From the NCBI RefSeq assembly GCF_002000025.1, contig NZ_MUZV01000003.1:310001-374000 (forward strand): a stretch of DNA of 64,000 bases, written 5' to 3'. Positions 1 through 7,103 of this stretch are shown here, piece after piece; the stretch's first letter is position 1; every line of letters begins with the position of its first letter. The notes beneath the pieces are model-generated. The model was not told the DNA's origin and did no database searches. It was given only the letters and a program-made list of their open reading frames with translations. The position numbers and the translations under genes are program-made. The DNA is from Cognaticolwellia aestuarii (lineage in GTDB: Bacteria; Pseudomonadota; Gammaproteobacteria; Enterobacterales; Alteromonadaceae).

Positions 1-188
1 GTAGCCTAGCTATCGTTAATACTTCAAATGCAGCTACACCATTGACTGACGAAGGTGTTACACCACTTATCACAGTTGATTTATGGGAACATGCTTACTA
101 CATTGATTACCGTAACCTTCGTCCAAGCTACATGGAAGGTTTCTGGGCACTAGCTAACTGGGATTTTGCGGCAGCAAACTTCGCATAA
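1..188 (+). CDS. sodB: Iron superoxide dismutase, 3' end only
   Basis: Only the last 62 codons are inside the window; the reading frame starts at base 3 and ends at a TAA at 186-188. The visible part contains the [13 protein letters not shown] motif of Fe/Mn superoxide dismutases, which carries the Asp and His metal ligands, and the usual [10 protein letters not shown]-terminal helix. The enzyme converts superoxide to oxygen and peroxide in the cytoplasm. The Fe form (SodB) is inferred from the C-terminal sequence. The gene is closed by a hairpin terminator at 218-248. Confidence 0.93.
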   Translation, partial: SLAIVNTSNAATPLTDEGVTPLITVDLWEHAYYIDYRNLRPSYMEGFWALANWDFAAANFA

Positions 189-217
189 TCTATCGTTAGT
201 AAATTAGTTTATATGTT

Positions 218-248
218 AAAAGGTCAGAATCATTCTCTGGCCTTTTTA
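218..248 (+). terminator. Terminator of sodB
   Basis: A 6-bp stem GGTCAG/CTGGCC (one G-U pair) is extended by an A-run on the left and a T-run on the right. It lies 30 bases after the sodB stop. Confidence 0.8.
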
Positions 249-322
249 TTTGCCTGAAATATCCCTGCCATAACAAGTAAACACCAGCCCTTAAAAGTCT
301 TCAATCAATAAATAAAAACTAT

Positions 323-367
323 AAAAAAAGCAACTGTATTGCTTTATCAGCACAGTTGCTTTTTTTA
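323..367. terminator. Bidirectional terminator between sodB and fadR
   Basis: Perfect 9-bp stem AGCAACTGT/ACAGTTGCT flanked by an A-run and a T-run on either side. It can work in both directions and most likely ends the fadR transcript coming from the right. Confidence 0.85.
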
Positions 368-393
368 TATAATCGGTTGGCTTGCTTTGAATG

Positions 394-1104
394 CTATTCA
401 GCGAGCTCTTTTAACACTTCATCTTTTAATTCAAGCCAAAGTTTACCTGACTCTACACCATATTTTCTTACCGCGAAAACTGATTCATCGAACTGTTCAG
501 CCTTGGCTAATTCAATAAGGTTTTTATAATAAATACGGGTAATTTCACGACCTCTAGGATGGGCAAAATACAAACTACCTAAACGCGAATACAAGCCTCT
601 AAAACCATTTAAAATCAATAAGTAAATCGAGTTTCCTGACGCTACAACTAACTCTTTATTAAGTTTATAGTCAAACTCAGCAAAAGCTTCGCCATTATCT
701 TCAACATCTTCAATTGCTGATAGTAACTCAATGGTTTTTTCAGGATTATTTTTAATCGCACCACGTACGTAAATAGCACTAATATTGGTACGCGCTGACA
801 TCAAGTTATCAACTAAATCAGGAATACCTTCTTGGTCAAGTTGCGCCAAGGTTTCAAGTATATTAAGACTAGATGTTTCCCAAAAGTTATTCACTTTGGT
901 CGGCTTGCCGTGTTTAATTGTCAGCCAACCATCACGTGCTAATCGCTGTAATACTTCTCTTAATGTCGTTCTTGTGACGCCAATAAGTTCTGATAATTCA
1001 CGTTCAGCGGGTAATATAGTACCCGGTGGAAATCCACCATTCCAGATAGATTCAACAATATACTGCTCGGCAAATCCTGCTGGACTGTGCGCTTTTATGA
1101 CCAT
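394..1104 (-). CDS. fadR: Fatty acid metabolism regulator FadR
   Basis: GntR-family regulator that, in enterics, represses beta-oxidation genes and activates unsaturated fatty acid synthesis, responding to long-chain acyl-CoA. The 236-residue product closely matches E. coli FadR from its first residue ([16 protein letters not shown]). The winged helix is at about 10-75 with the [17 protein letters not shown] motif, followed by an all-helical FCD-like ligand domain. The frame is open 54 bases further upstream, but the start at 1104 matches the family N-terminus and has a GGAG box 4 bases before it. Only about 70 bases separate the start codon from attC-like DNA, so its promoter region is short or rebuilt. 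Confidence 0.95.
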   Translation of the reverse strand: MVIKAHSPAGFAEQYIVESIWNGGFPPGTILPAERELSELIGVTRTTLREVLQRLARDGWLTIKHGKPTKVNNFWETSSLNILETLAQLDQEGIPDLVDNLMSARTNISAIYVRGAIKNNPEKTIELLSAIEDVEDNGEAFAEFDYKLNKELVVASGNSIYLLILNGFRGLYSRLGSLYFAHPRGREITRIYYKNLIELAKAEQFDESVFAVRKYGVESGKLWLELKDEVLKELAE

Positions 1105-1174
1105 GTGGCTCCACATCGCTTGGGTTAACTGTAATTGAAACTGATTGTACCAGAACAAACAGTTGACACAAGCG

Positions 1175-1276
1175 TAAGCGAAATATTGCTATTCGACGAG
1201 TGCCACTTAAGGTTAAAATAGGCGACGAAGGAGCAAAAACCAACTGTTATTTGTCCTGATTAATTTGCTTGATAGC
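1175..1276 (-). other. Degenerate attC-like recombination site 1 (terminal)
   Basis: Bases 1211-1276 align with 4277-4341 of the best attC site at roughly 85 percent identity by eye, sharing the ACAGTTGG arm and the GGCGACGAAGGAGC-like centre. The other half (about 1175-1210) is degraded, so the palindrome is incomplete. The 3' end of the 1247-1879 gene runs into it, as is normal for cassette genes. Confidence 0.65.
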
Positions 1277-1879
1277 TTTTGTATTTAACCCTAACTCTTT
1301 ACATGAGTGCAGTACACCCAAAAAGAACAATGCTATTAAATCAATTCCTACACCAAATTGTCCTATATTTTCACCAGTAATTAACCTGAAATCGGTGCTT
1401 AATAAATTAGCCCTAAAAAATAAACTATCCTCAATACCTACGAGGAAACTACCTAATCCAGTGTAAGTAAAAAACAATGTACCTGTATTTATGGTTAAAA
1501 TTTGAAGAATTTGATTAATGTAAGATAGTTCATAACCATAACTTGCACGGTTTAATAGTCTATAACCAGCGAAACCATTAAAAATAGCAATGATTCCATA
1601 GACAGTTAAATCTATTGCTTCTTTTGAACCTAAGAGTACATTTATGAATGCAATAGAAAAACCAATAGCTGTTGCTATCTGGAGCCAACTTAAAACCTTA
1701 ATTCTATTTTCAGTAGAAAAAGTAAACTCTTCATGTTCCTGTTTTAGTTGTGTTTCTATTTCCGGTTTTCTTTTTTCCATCTCAAGAATTAGTTTTTTAT
1801 AATTTTCAGGGTGCGTATTTTTATCTATATTATTAAGACAATCCATGAGTTCATCGATTGAATACGTTGAGTAATCCAT
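1247..1879 (-). CDS. Cassette-borne membrane protein of unknown function
   Basis: 210 residues, not recognised. The N-terminal 65 residues are charged and probably helical (SIDELMDCLNNIDKN...), followed by four hydrophobic segments at about 65-85, 90-110, 125-150 and 180-200. The start at 1879 has GGAG 4 bases upstream. The stop lies inside attC-like site 1 and site 2 lies just upstream, so this is one complete gene cassette. Similar N-terminal charged regions with multi-helix membrane domains occur in many integron hypothetical proteins; no function can be given. Confidence 0.8.
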   Translation of the reverse strand: MDYSTYSIDELMDCLNNIDKNTHPENYKKLILEMEKRKPEIETQLKQEHEEFTFSTENRIKVLSWLQIATAIGFSIAFINVLLGSKEAIDLTVYGIIAIFNGFAGYRLLNRASYGYELSYINQILQILTINTGTLFFTYTGLGSFLVGIEDSLFFRANLLSTDFRLITGENIGQFGVGIDLIALFFLGVLHSCKELGLNTKAIKQINQDK

Positions 1880-1893
1880 ACTTCTCCGAAAAA

Positions 1894-1969
1894 GCTAAAC
1901 GCTTAACATATGGGGATTCTAGGAACGCTTTTCAGCGAGTAAAATTCCCACCATTATGTTTTTGTTAAC
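1894..1969 (-). other. attC-like recombination site 2
   Basis: 76-bp imperfect palindrome. The outer arms are TAAACGCTTAACATAT on one side and GTTAAC...ACATAATGG on the other, with inner arms GGGGATT/AATTCCC. The TAA stop of the 1965-2336 gene is part of the TTAAC end, which is the usual cassette geometry. Confidence 0.75.
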
Positions 1970-2336
1970 TGCCATTGCCAATTACTACCACTGGCTTTTG
2001 ACTATAAACATATTGATAACCAAAAGCGCTGATAATGACAATTACACCAAAGATATTAAGATACCGAGAAAAGGTTTTGTATTGTGTTTCATTGTTACTC
2101 TTATCGTAGTGGTCTACAACTACCAAAAGAGCATTTATGGCTGCGGTGATTAAAGCGCAAATGAATAAAATCAAACCTAAATTGGTGAACGTAACACCAT
2201 TACTACCAACCCGGCCCGGAAAATAAAAGCTGCCAGACAACCAACCATATATAGCCAAAAATATAAGGATGCAGGCCCATATCACATTGAAAATGCGCGT
2301 CTTCTTCGGAATGTGATTATGCTTAAATTTTTCCAT
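1965..2336 (-). CDS. Small cassette-borne membrane protein
   Basis: 123 residues, not recognised. A basic N-terminus (MEKFKHNHIPKKTRIFN) is followed by three or four hydrophobic segments at about 17-32, 48-72 and 95-110. The stop codon is embedded in attC-like site 2, so the gene belongs to a gene cassette read on the minus strand. A weak GAGAG box precedes the ATG. It may share a cassette with the truncated DUF4062 gene upstream, because no clear attC separates the two. Confidence 0.75.
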   Translation of the reverse strand: MEKFKHNHIPKKTRIFNVIWACILIFLAIYGWLSGSFYFPGRVGSNGVTFTNLGLILFICALITAAINALLVVVDHYDKSNNETQYKTFSRYLNIFGVIVIISAFGYQYVYSQKPVVVIGNGS

Positions 2337-2484
2337 GACTCTCGTTGGCAGTTAACGAGCCTGTAGAATTACTCGTTTTTTATTTAATTTTTAATCAAAA
2401 TACTCTAACTGGATTATTTTCTTTTAACAATCAAAAACGTTTACGTTTTTGGACGATTTTTATTTTTGCATCGCTAAAGGTTTA
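2337..2484. other. Intercistronic stretch inside the cassette cluster
   Basis: Very AT-rich DNA between the DUF4062 fragment and the next small gene. It has a hairpin CAAAAACGTTTACGTTTTTG near 2430-2450 and a short inverted repeat around the GTTAAC at 2350-2356. I could not pair the two ends into a convincing attC. Confidence 0.4.
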
Positions 2485-2658
2485 TTAACATTTGAGATGG
2501 ATGTCCTTTAAATTTATTACAGGTTCCAAAATAATACCTGTATGAAAAGAGTGTGATGCATTCCAAGAGTAAATAATTTCAGGAATTGATGATCGTTCTT
2601 TAACACAATCTGATGGTGAAGCAATGAGGATTCTATAAATTATTCCATTTTGAGGCAT
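2485..2658 (-). pseudogene. Truncated DUF4062 protein (N-terminal 57 residues)
   Basis: The frame begins with ATG at 2658, with GGAG about 7 bases upstream, and stops at 2485. The product, containing IIYRILIASPSDCVKERSSI and a later SWNASHSFHTGIILEPV stretch, matches the first beta-alpha-beta unit of DUF4062, a domain usually near 80-100 residues at the start of much longer proteins. After ILEPV the sequence diverges and ends within 12 residues, so the rest of the domain is gone. It lies directly downstream of attC-like site 3. It is probably the remnant of a cassette gene cut by a deletion. Confidence 0.7.
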
Positions 2659-2678
2659 AGCCTAACTCCTTGAGAACA

Positions 2679-2772
2679 CATAACGCTTACTTAAGCGGAA
2701 AAATATTGTTGGGTAAAATGTTGAACGGAGTGAAAACAGCCAACTGTATTTTTTCCGTTTGAAGTTGTTAGC
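2679..2772 (-). other. attC-like recombination site 3
   Basis: 94-bp imperfect palindrome. Inner arms CGGAAAAATATTGTTGG and CCAACTGTATTTTTTCCG pair at about 16 of 18 positions. Outer ends are TAACGCTTACTTAAG and GAAGTTGTTAGC. The TGA stop of the TIR-domain gene is at its edge. The CAGTTGG arm is shared with site 4. Confidence 0.85.
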
Positions 2773-4209
2773 TCACTTTAAGCTGTCCAAATCATCCATG
2801 TTCAATGAAGACCAGAAACCTGAACCATATCGAAAATCATTCCAAGAGTTCCTAGCGTTATCGTACCCGAGTTTTGTTTTTGCTCGTAACTCTTCAGCTG
2901 ACTGAATACCAGTAACTTTAGCAAGCTTAAGAAAATTCTTATGTTGAGCAGCCCTGATAAAAAAAGGATAGTCACCTCCGCCATAAGAAGAGTAATGTAA
3001 AGTTCCAGGATACCAGTTTGCTTCAGGTGTTATTAGAGACATTAATAATGTAAGGAGTTCAGCCTGTTGAATATCTGAAAAAGGAATATCCTCTCGATCT
3101 GATTGACTTTTAATAAGTTCAGCAGCAGGAGCGTAAAGGCGTTGGTTTTTAGGAGCTAAAACTGATTGTAAAGTATTTGAACTACCATAGAAACAGTCGA
3201 ATTTTTCAAAGTGTTTTTGTCCATATTGATCTGTTGATGGCATTAAATAGTGAGAATAATAGATTTCATTTAATACACTATATGCACCTGATTTTAATAA
3301 AGCCGCAACAATATAAAGAAATGTTTCATAAACAAAAACAGAATGGGCTTCAAACCACGAATCATTCCAACTTGATATTTCTGCTGGCTTAGATTTTAAT
3401 TCTCTTAATTTTTCGAGTACATCAATTAACGACTCAGCGAAAATTGTTTCATCGCTAATTTCACTTTCTAACAAAACCCAATCACAAAGATAATTTCTAA
3501 CAGCTTTTAGCTTATTACAGTCTTCTAGGACTTTTTCGCCGATTGAGTCTACTTCAGGACGTTCTCTAACTCTTAAGTCATCCGCATATGAAATACATGA
3601 ATCAATGAAATCTCGTCGATAGTGATTAAGTCCTTTTTTATCTTGTAGTATTGCTTGTTTTAAAGAGTTAAATTTGGCGAACGATTCACTAGCAGGAATA
3701 GGAGTATCACTTGTGATAAACGTCGGAACCTTTCCCTTTTTAGGTTTTACGTGCTGAGGTTTTCCATAAAGCAACCTAATAAGTTGCTCCCAATTTTCAT
3801 TTTCAGCCTCGGAGCTAGAAAAGTTAATCCACATTCTCGATTGCATAAAAGCAGGCAGGATTGGATCTCCCTCAGGAGAAAACTCACAGACTATTGGTAT
3901 GAATTTTGACTGCTTTACCTTTTGATAGACTTCTCCTGAGATAATTTGAGACTCAGTGCCTACCCCCGCTTTGCGAGCATTCGCTTTTTCAGCATATACG
4001 TTGTCACAGATAACTAACACATGAGTAACTTCAGGATCTGTAACCATGCTTTCCATAAATACATACTTATCATCACCTTCTTTCAGATCATAAATATCTA
4101 AAATTACATCAACACCATCTGAAACAAGCCGGTCTGCCCAATGCTTCACTAACTCTTGGTGATTTTGATCCGACCAACTATACGAAATAAATACTTTGGG
4201 GCTTTTCAT
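2773..4209 (-). CDS. TIR/SEFIR-domain protein in a gene cassette
   Basis: 478 residues. Residues 1-135 form a TIR-like (SEFIR/TIR_2) domain: KVFISYSW at 5-12, the DVILDIYDLKEGDDKY segment near 35-50, HVLVICDNVYAEKA near 62-75 and a GVGTESQIIS segment near 82-91. The remaining 340 residues are helical and aromatic-rich with no domain I recognise. Bacterial TIR proteins often act as NAD-cleaving or signalling modules in phage defence, and defence genes are common integron cargo; that role here is inference. The start has a near-perfect AAGGAGG box. attC-like sites lie on both sides, so it is a self-contained cassette. Confidence 0.85.
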   Translation of the reverse strand: MKSPKVFISYSWSDQNHQELVKHWADRLVSDGVDVILDIYDLKEGDDKYVFMESMVTDPEVTHVLVICDNVYAEKANARKAGVGTESQIISGEVYQKVKQSKFIPIVCEFSPEGDPILPAFMQSRMWINFSSSEAENENWEQLIRLLYGKPQHVKPKKGKVPTFITSDTPIPASESFAKFNSLKQAILQDKKGLNHYRRDFIDSCISYADDLRVRERPEVDSIGEKVLEDCNKLKAVRNYLCDWVLLESEISDETIFAESLIDVLEKLRELKSKPAEISSWNDSWFEAHSVFVYETFLYIVAALLKSGAYSVLNEIYYSHYLMPSTDQYGQKHFEKFDCFYGSSNTLQSVLAPKNQRLYAPAAELIKSQSDREDIPFSDIQQAELLTLLMSLITPEANWYPGTLHYSSYGGGDYPFFIRAAQHKNFLKLAKVTGIQSAEELRAKTKLGYDNARNSWNDFRYGSGFWSSLNMDDLDSLK

Positions 4210-4244
4210 AAATGCCTCCTTAATACGGGAAAATAATGTAGTGA

Positions 4245-4341
4245 GCTAACGCCTCAATCAGAGGCAAAAAACAGTTGGTTAAAATTAGCGACGCAGGAGC
4301 AAAACCAACTGTTTTTTGTCCTGCTGAATTGACTTGTTATG
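4245..4341 (-). other. attC-like recombination site 4 (best conserved)
   Basis: 97-bp imperfect palindrome. The arms AAAAAACAGTTGG and CCAACTGTTTTTT pair exactly, and the outer parts GCTAACGCCTCAATCAGAG and its partner through CTTGTTATG pair with small bulges. On the minus strand it reads TAACAAG...GAGGCGTTAGC, the form typical of Vibrio, Shewanella and Pseudoalteromonas superintegron sites. The TAA of the upstream small gene forms its first bases. Confidence 0.88.
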
Positions 4342-4453
4342 TGTAAGAAAGCACATTGGGTTGAAGGTGGACCGCGCCGTATGACCCCAGTGAAACAGTG
4401 ATAACAGTCGCTTTTACCCAACGCAGAAGTTTGTTTACTAATCTAGTTTTCAT
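4337..4453 (-). CDS. Very small cassette protein (38 residues)
   Basis: The frame is open up to 4639, but the best start is the ATG at 4453, which has GGGAGAAAG 7 bases upstream. The product begins MKTRLVNKLLRWVKATVI and is basic and amphipathic at the front with a short hydrophobic segment (ATVITVSLGSYGAVHL) after it. Its TAA is shared with the end of attC-like site 4, so it is a cassette gene. Function unknown. A longer product starting at the TTG at 4639 would cross the presumed cassette boundary at about 4616. Confidence 0.6.
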   Translation of the reverse strand: MKTRLVNKLLRWVKATVITVSLGSYGAVHLQPNVLSYT

Positions 4454-4613
4454 AGGCTTTCTCCCTTTATCTGGTGTTTCTAAGACAGTCGTTTTTTTAT
4501 TCATAGTTTCAGGAAGATTTGAACTTCCAAAATAACAGGTTTCTACTTTTACGTTTTCATTGCTGTACGTTAGGCAAAGACCGTTATCACCTTCATGCCA
4601 ATATACTCTCCTT

Positions 4614-4977
4614 ACACATAACAATTTAATAGGAGGCAACTTTCCTCTTTTACAGAAAAAAAGTTTCCACCTTATTTATTTTACATATTAATAACAAATC
4701 TTTTTAGCTGATACCACTCCTGACCTAAAGATCAAAACAAAAGTTTTGCTTATACACGAAATGAGGCAACTTGCCTTATTTCTTGACTTGGGTGGAAACA
4801 CTTTAGAGCTGTACATAAAAGAAGCAACAAAGATAATTAAAATAAGAGCAAAATTGTCTTTATAAATAATGTGCCAAATTGATTAACGATTAATTACTGG
4901 TAATCGTCGTTCTAGCCTGTTTAGTTGCGCTAAAAGCTCTATAATCACTGATATATTTAAAAAATCATAGGGTAAAA
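4614..4977. other. Left boundary of the cassette cluster and intergenic region
   Basis: On the minus strand a GTTATGTG core-like sequence (4614-4621), matching the end of site 4, marks the likely boundary of the cassette array. Beyond it a 9-bp inverted repeat GTTTCCACC (4663-4671) / GGTGGAAAC (4791-4799) encloses about 120 AT-rich bases, and a GAGGCAACTT motif appears twice (4633 and 4763). No integrase gene and no sure attI were found. The last 150 bases should hold the promoter of the 4978 gene. Confidence 0.45.
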
Positions 4978-5397
4978 ATGAATACCAAGATATACAAGCA
5001 CGTACACACCTTGGCTAAAGACCTACTACAAGCTTCTGTTAGAAAAAATCAAGCTGTCTTCGATGAATACTACGATGAATTAAAACAAGTTTGCGAAGAT
5101 AATGAAGACACTGACAAAGACCACCCTGTGCAGTGGGAAACCCTCGCTGACTTTACTGATGATTTGCACTTAGCCATTACGCTTTACGAAAAAGCCTTAG
5201 TAAAAGCACAAGCTATTAACTCGAAAGATTTTCTTTCATCGATTGCGTTTGCCATTGCATCGTTACAAGTTGAATTAGGTAATAAAGAAAGTGCTATTAA
5301 CCACTTAGAGAATGCTAAAGTCAGCAGCAATAAAATTGCAGATAAAGACTTAAAGGCTGAAATAGATGACTTATTAACCGCGTTAAAAAGCACTTAA
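4978..5397 (+). CDS. TPR-like helical protein of unknown function
   Basis: 139 residues, all-helical by appearance, no signal peptide and no membrane segment, so cytoplasmic. Two helix-turn-helix units resembling tetratricopeptide repeats are visible at about 55-85 (WETLADFTDDLHLAITLYEK) and 90-125 (AFAIASLQVELGNKESAINH). Short TPR-like proteins of this type are common in Alteromonadales and Vibrio, without a known role. AGGG lies 5 bases before the ATG. It is transcribed away from the integron cluster. Confidence 0.75.
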   Translation: MNTKIYKHVHTLAKDLLQASVRKNQAVFDEYYDELKQVCEDNEDTDKDHPVQWETLADFTDDLHLAITLYEKALVKAQAINSKDFLSSIAFAIASLQVELGNKESAINHLENAKVSSNKIADKDLKAEIDDLLTALKST

Positions 5398-5555
5398 TTA
5401 AAATTTAGTAAACAAATAATTATATGATGCAAATAATAACGTGATGCAAATTTTATCAATATCGCGATAAAATCATGGCTATTTGCAGCTTAGTTGTTTT
5501 ATTTAACGTAATAGTAATGGCTGTTATAAATTAGCTTAGCGCTTAACACATTCCA

Positions 5556-5600
5556 AAAAAAAGCACTTAAAGGTAATGTTATTACTTTTAAGTGCTTTAA
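5556..5600 (-). terminator. Terminator of the DUF2780 gene
   Basis: Long stem AAAGCACTTAAA/TTTTAAGTGCTTT with an extra paired inner part. On the minus strand it is followed by eight Ts, so it mainly serves the 5691-6263 gene. Confidence 0.85.
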
Positions 5601-5690
5601 CTGTAGCGGCGAATTTTTACTTTATATAAAACTATATAAGACTATGTAAAAATAAGGCTATGTAAAAATTCTCTGCTAACTCGACAGTTA

Positions 5691-6263
5691 TTAACCTAAC
5701 AACTTACCTAAACCAGCCGTTAATACTTGCTTTGCTTGTTGGCCTTGCTCGGTATCTAGGTATGTTTGTGCGGTAGAAATAAAGCTCGTGATCATTTCAG
5801 GTTTTAAACCTAAAGCTTCAAATTGTTTTTTTACTTCATTTATAGATTTTAATGAATCACTGTATTGTGATGCTTGATCAAGTAAACCACCTAAACCACC
5901 GGCGCTAGAATCTGAACCTGAATCAAGTTTGCTCGTATCTGGCATTTGTCCGATGAGACCTTGAACGCCAGGTACCGCACTTGCTAACTGGCTAAATTGC
6001 TCAGCTGACACATTGTTTTTCACGTAATTAAAAATAGCACCCATGCCACCTGTGGCTTGATCTGAGTTAACATCTAAAGAGCTTGTAAGCATATTAATTA
6101 AGCCATCGCTGTTTGGCGTAGCTGCTGCTTTTGCTTCAACCGTTTGCTCTGTTTTATCACCCAAACCAACGAGATTTTTTAAACTATCGAACCAGCTTGT
6201 TTCCTCTGCAATAGCAGATGTACTCAAGGTTGAAATGGTCAATAGTACAATTAGTTTTTTCAT
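5691..6263 (-). CDS. Exported DUF2780 (VcgC/VcgE-type) protein
   Basis: 190 residues with a clear Sec signal peptide (MKKLIVLLTISTLSTSAIA, cleavage before EE). The mature part is a low-complexity linker followed by the DUF2780 region: a helical GLINMLTSSLDV segment, a GMGAIFNYVKNNVS segment, a Gly/Ser-rich loop (SSAGGLGGLLDQ) and a C-terminal helix ending in LTAGLGKLLG. The family is known from Vibrio and relatives as a secreted protein of unknown function. It stands alone between two oppositely oriented genes with its own terminator. Confidence 0.85.
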   Translation of the reverse strand: MKKLIVLLTISTLSTSAIAEETSWFDSLKNLVGLGDKTEQTVEAKAAATPNSDGLINMLTSSLDVNSDQATGGMGAIFNYVKNNVSAEQFSQLASAVPGVQGLIGQMPDTSKLDSGSDSSAGGLGGLLDQASQYSDSLKSINEVKKQFEALGLKPEMITSFISTAQTYLDTEQGQQAKQVLTAGLGKLLG

Positions 6264-6463
6264 AATGATTTCCGTAGATTTTTATTAAGTATTATATTGT
6301 TAACGTTAGTGTACAACATTTAACATAATTGTACGCATTGCTTTATAAGCTTTATTTCACAACTGTTTAACAGAGAAGTTAAATCAAGACTTATAACCCT
6401 ATCATTTAGGTGTATAATATCAACCAAGCAAGTCTGTTAAACTAAGTCATAAACGAGTTAATA

Positions 6464-6982
6464 ATGAGTCAAGAAAACGAGCAATTAAACAACCCTTTAC
6501 ACGGATTAAAGTTAGACATATTACTAAACGAATTAGTCACACATTATGGCTTTGATATTTTGGCAGAGTACACGCGAATTAAGTGTTTCAAAAACAACCC
6601 GAGTATGGCGTCAAGTTTAAAGTTTTTACGAAAAACTGACTGGGCAAGAGAAACCCTTGAGCGTTTCTACCTTTATAGTTTTAAAAACTTACCTGAGCCG
6701 AGTGACGATGAGTTTGAAATTCCGCCGCGCCAGCGCATTATTCCATTGCATATCAAACCCAAAGAACCAAAAGTATTGGTAAAAGGTGAAGCGATTGTGC
6801 CGTTAAGCAAAGACAGCTTTAAAGAAACACACCGCGCTAAACCTGATCATAAGAAAACATACAAAAAAGATTTTAGTCGCGAAAACAACAGTGCGAGAAC
6901 AAATAATAAGTCAAGCAATAAAGGTACACCTTCAAGTGACGAGCATAAGCCATTTGACCCTTATGCTGACGCGCCGCGTTAA
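6464..6982 (+). CDS. VF530-family (DUF2132) DNA-binding protein with basic tail
   Basis: 172 residues. Residues 10-75 match the VF530 fold: [20 protein letters not shown], then [20 protein letters not shown] and [12 protein letters not shown]. The Vibrio fischeri structure of this family was assigned as a double-stranded DNA-binding protein. The usual protein is about 75-90 residues; here an extra 95-residue Lys/Arg/Ser-rich, probably disordered tail follows, which could add nucleic-acid affinity. The target is unknown. Confidence 0.85.
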   Translation: MSQENEQLNNPLHGLKLDILLNELVTHYGFDILAEYTRIKCFKNNPSMASSLKFLRKTDWARETLERFYLYSFKNLPEPSDDEFEIPPRQRIIPLHIKPKEPKVLVKGEAIVPLSKDSFKETHRAKPDHKKTYKKDFSRENNSARTNNKSSNKGTPSSDEHKPFDPYADAPR

Positions 6983-7015
6983 TCGCAACACTTCCTTTTA
7001 GCTAAAAACAACCAC

Positions 7016-7053
7016 AAAAAAGCCTAAGTAACTCACGTTATTTAGGCTTTTTT
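7016..7053. terminator. Bidirectional terminator
   Basis: Stem AAAAGCCTAA/TTAGGCTTTT with A- and T-runs on both sides, between the convergent VF530 and sterol-desaturase genes. Confidence 0.85.
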
Positions 7054-7103
7054 GTAGCTATATAGCTTACCATTTAAAACAATATCGAGCGCTACATATA
7101 CTC

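Noticed and set aside
1105-1158. A longer FadR N-terminus starting at 1158
   Set aside because: Known FadR proteins begin at the MVIKA residues and a ribosome site precedes that Met; the extra 18 codons lie in the presumed promoter.
2337-2484. A fifth attC between the truncated DUF4062 gene and the 1965-2336 gene
   Set aside because: A GTTAAC-like end is present, but the two flanks could not be paired over more than a few bases; it is described only as an intercistronic stretch.
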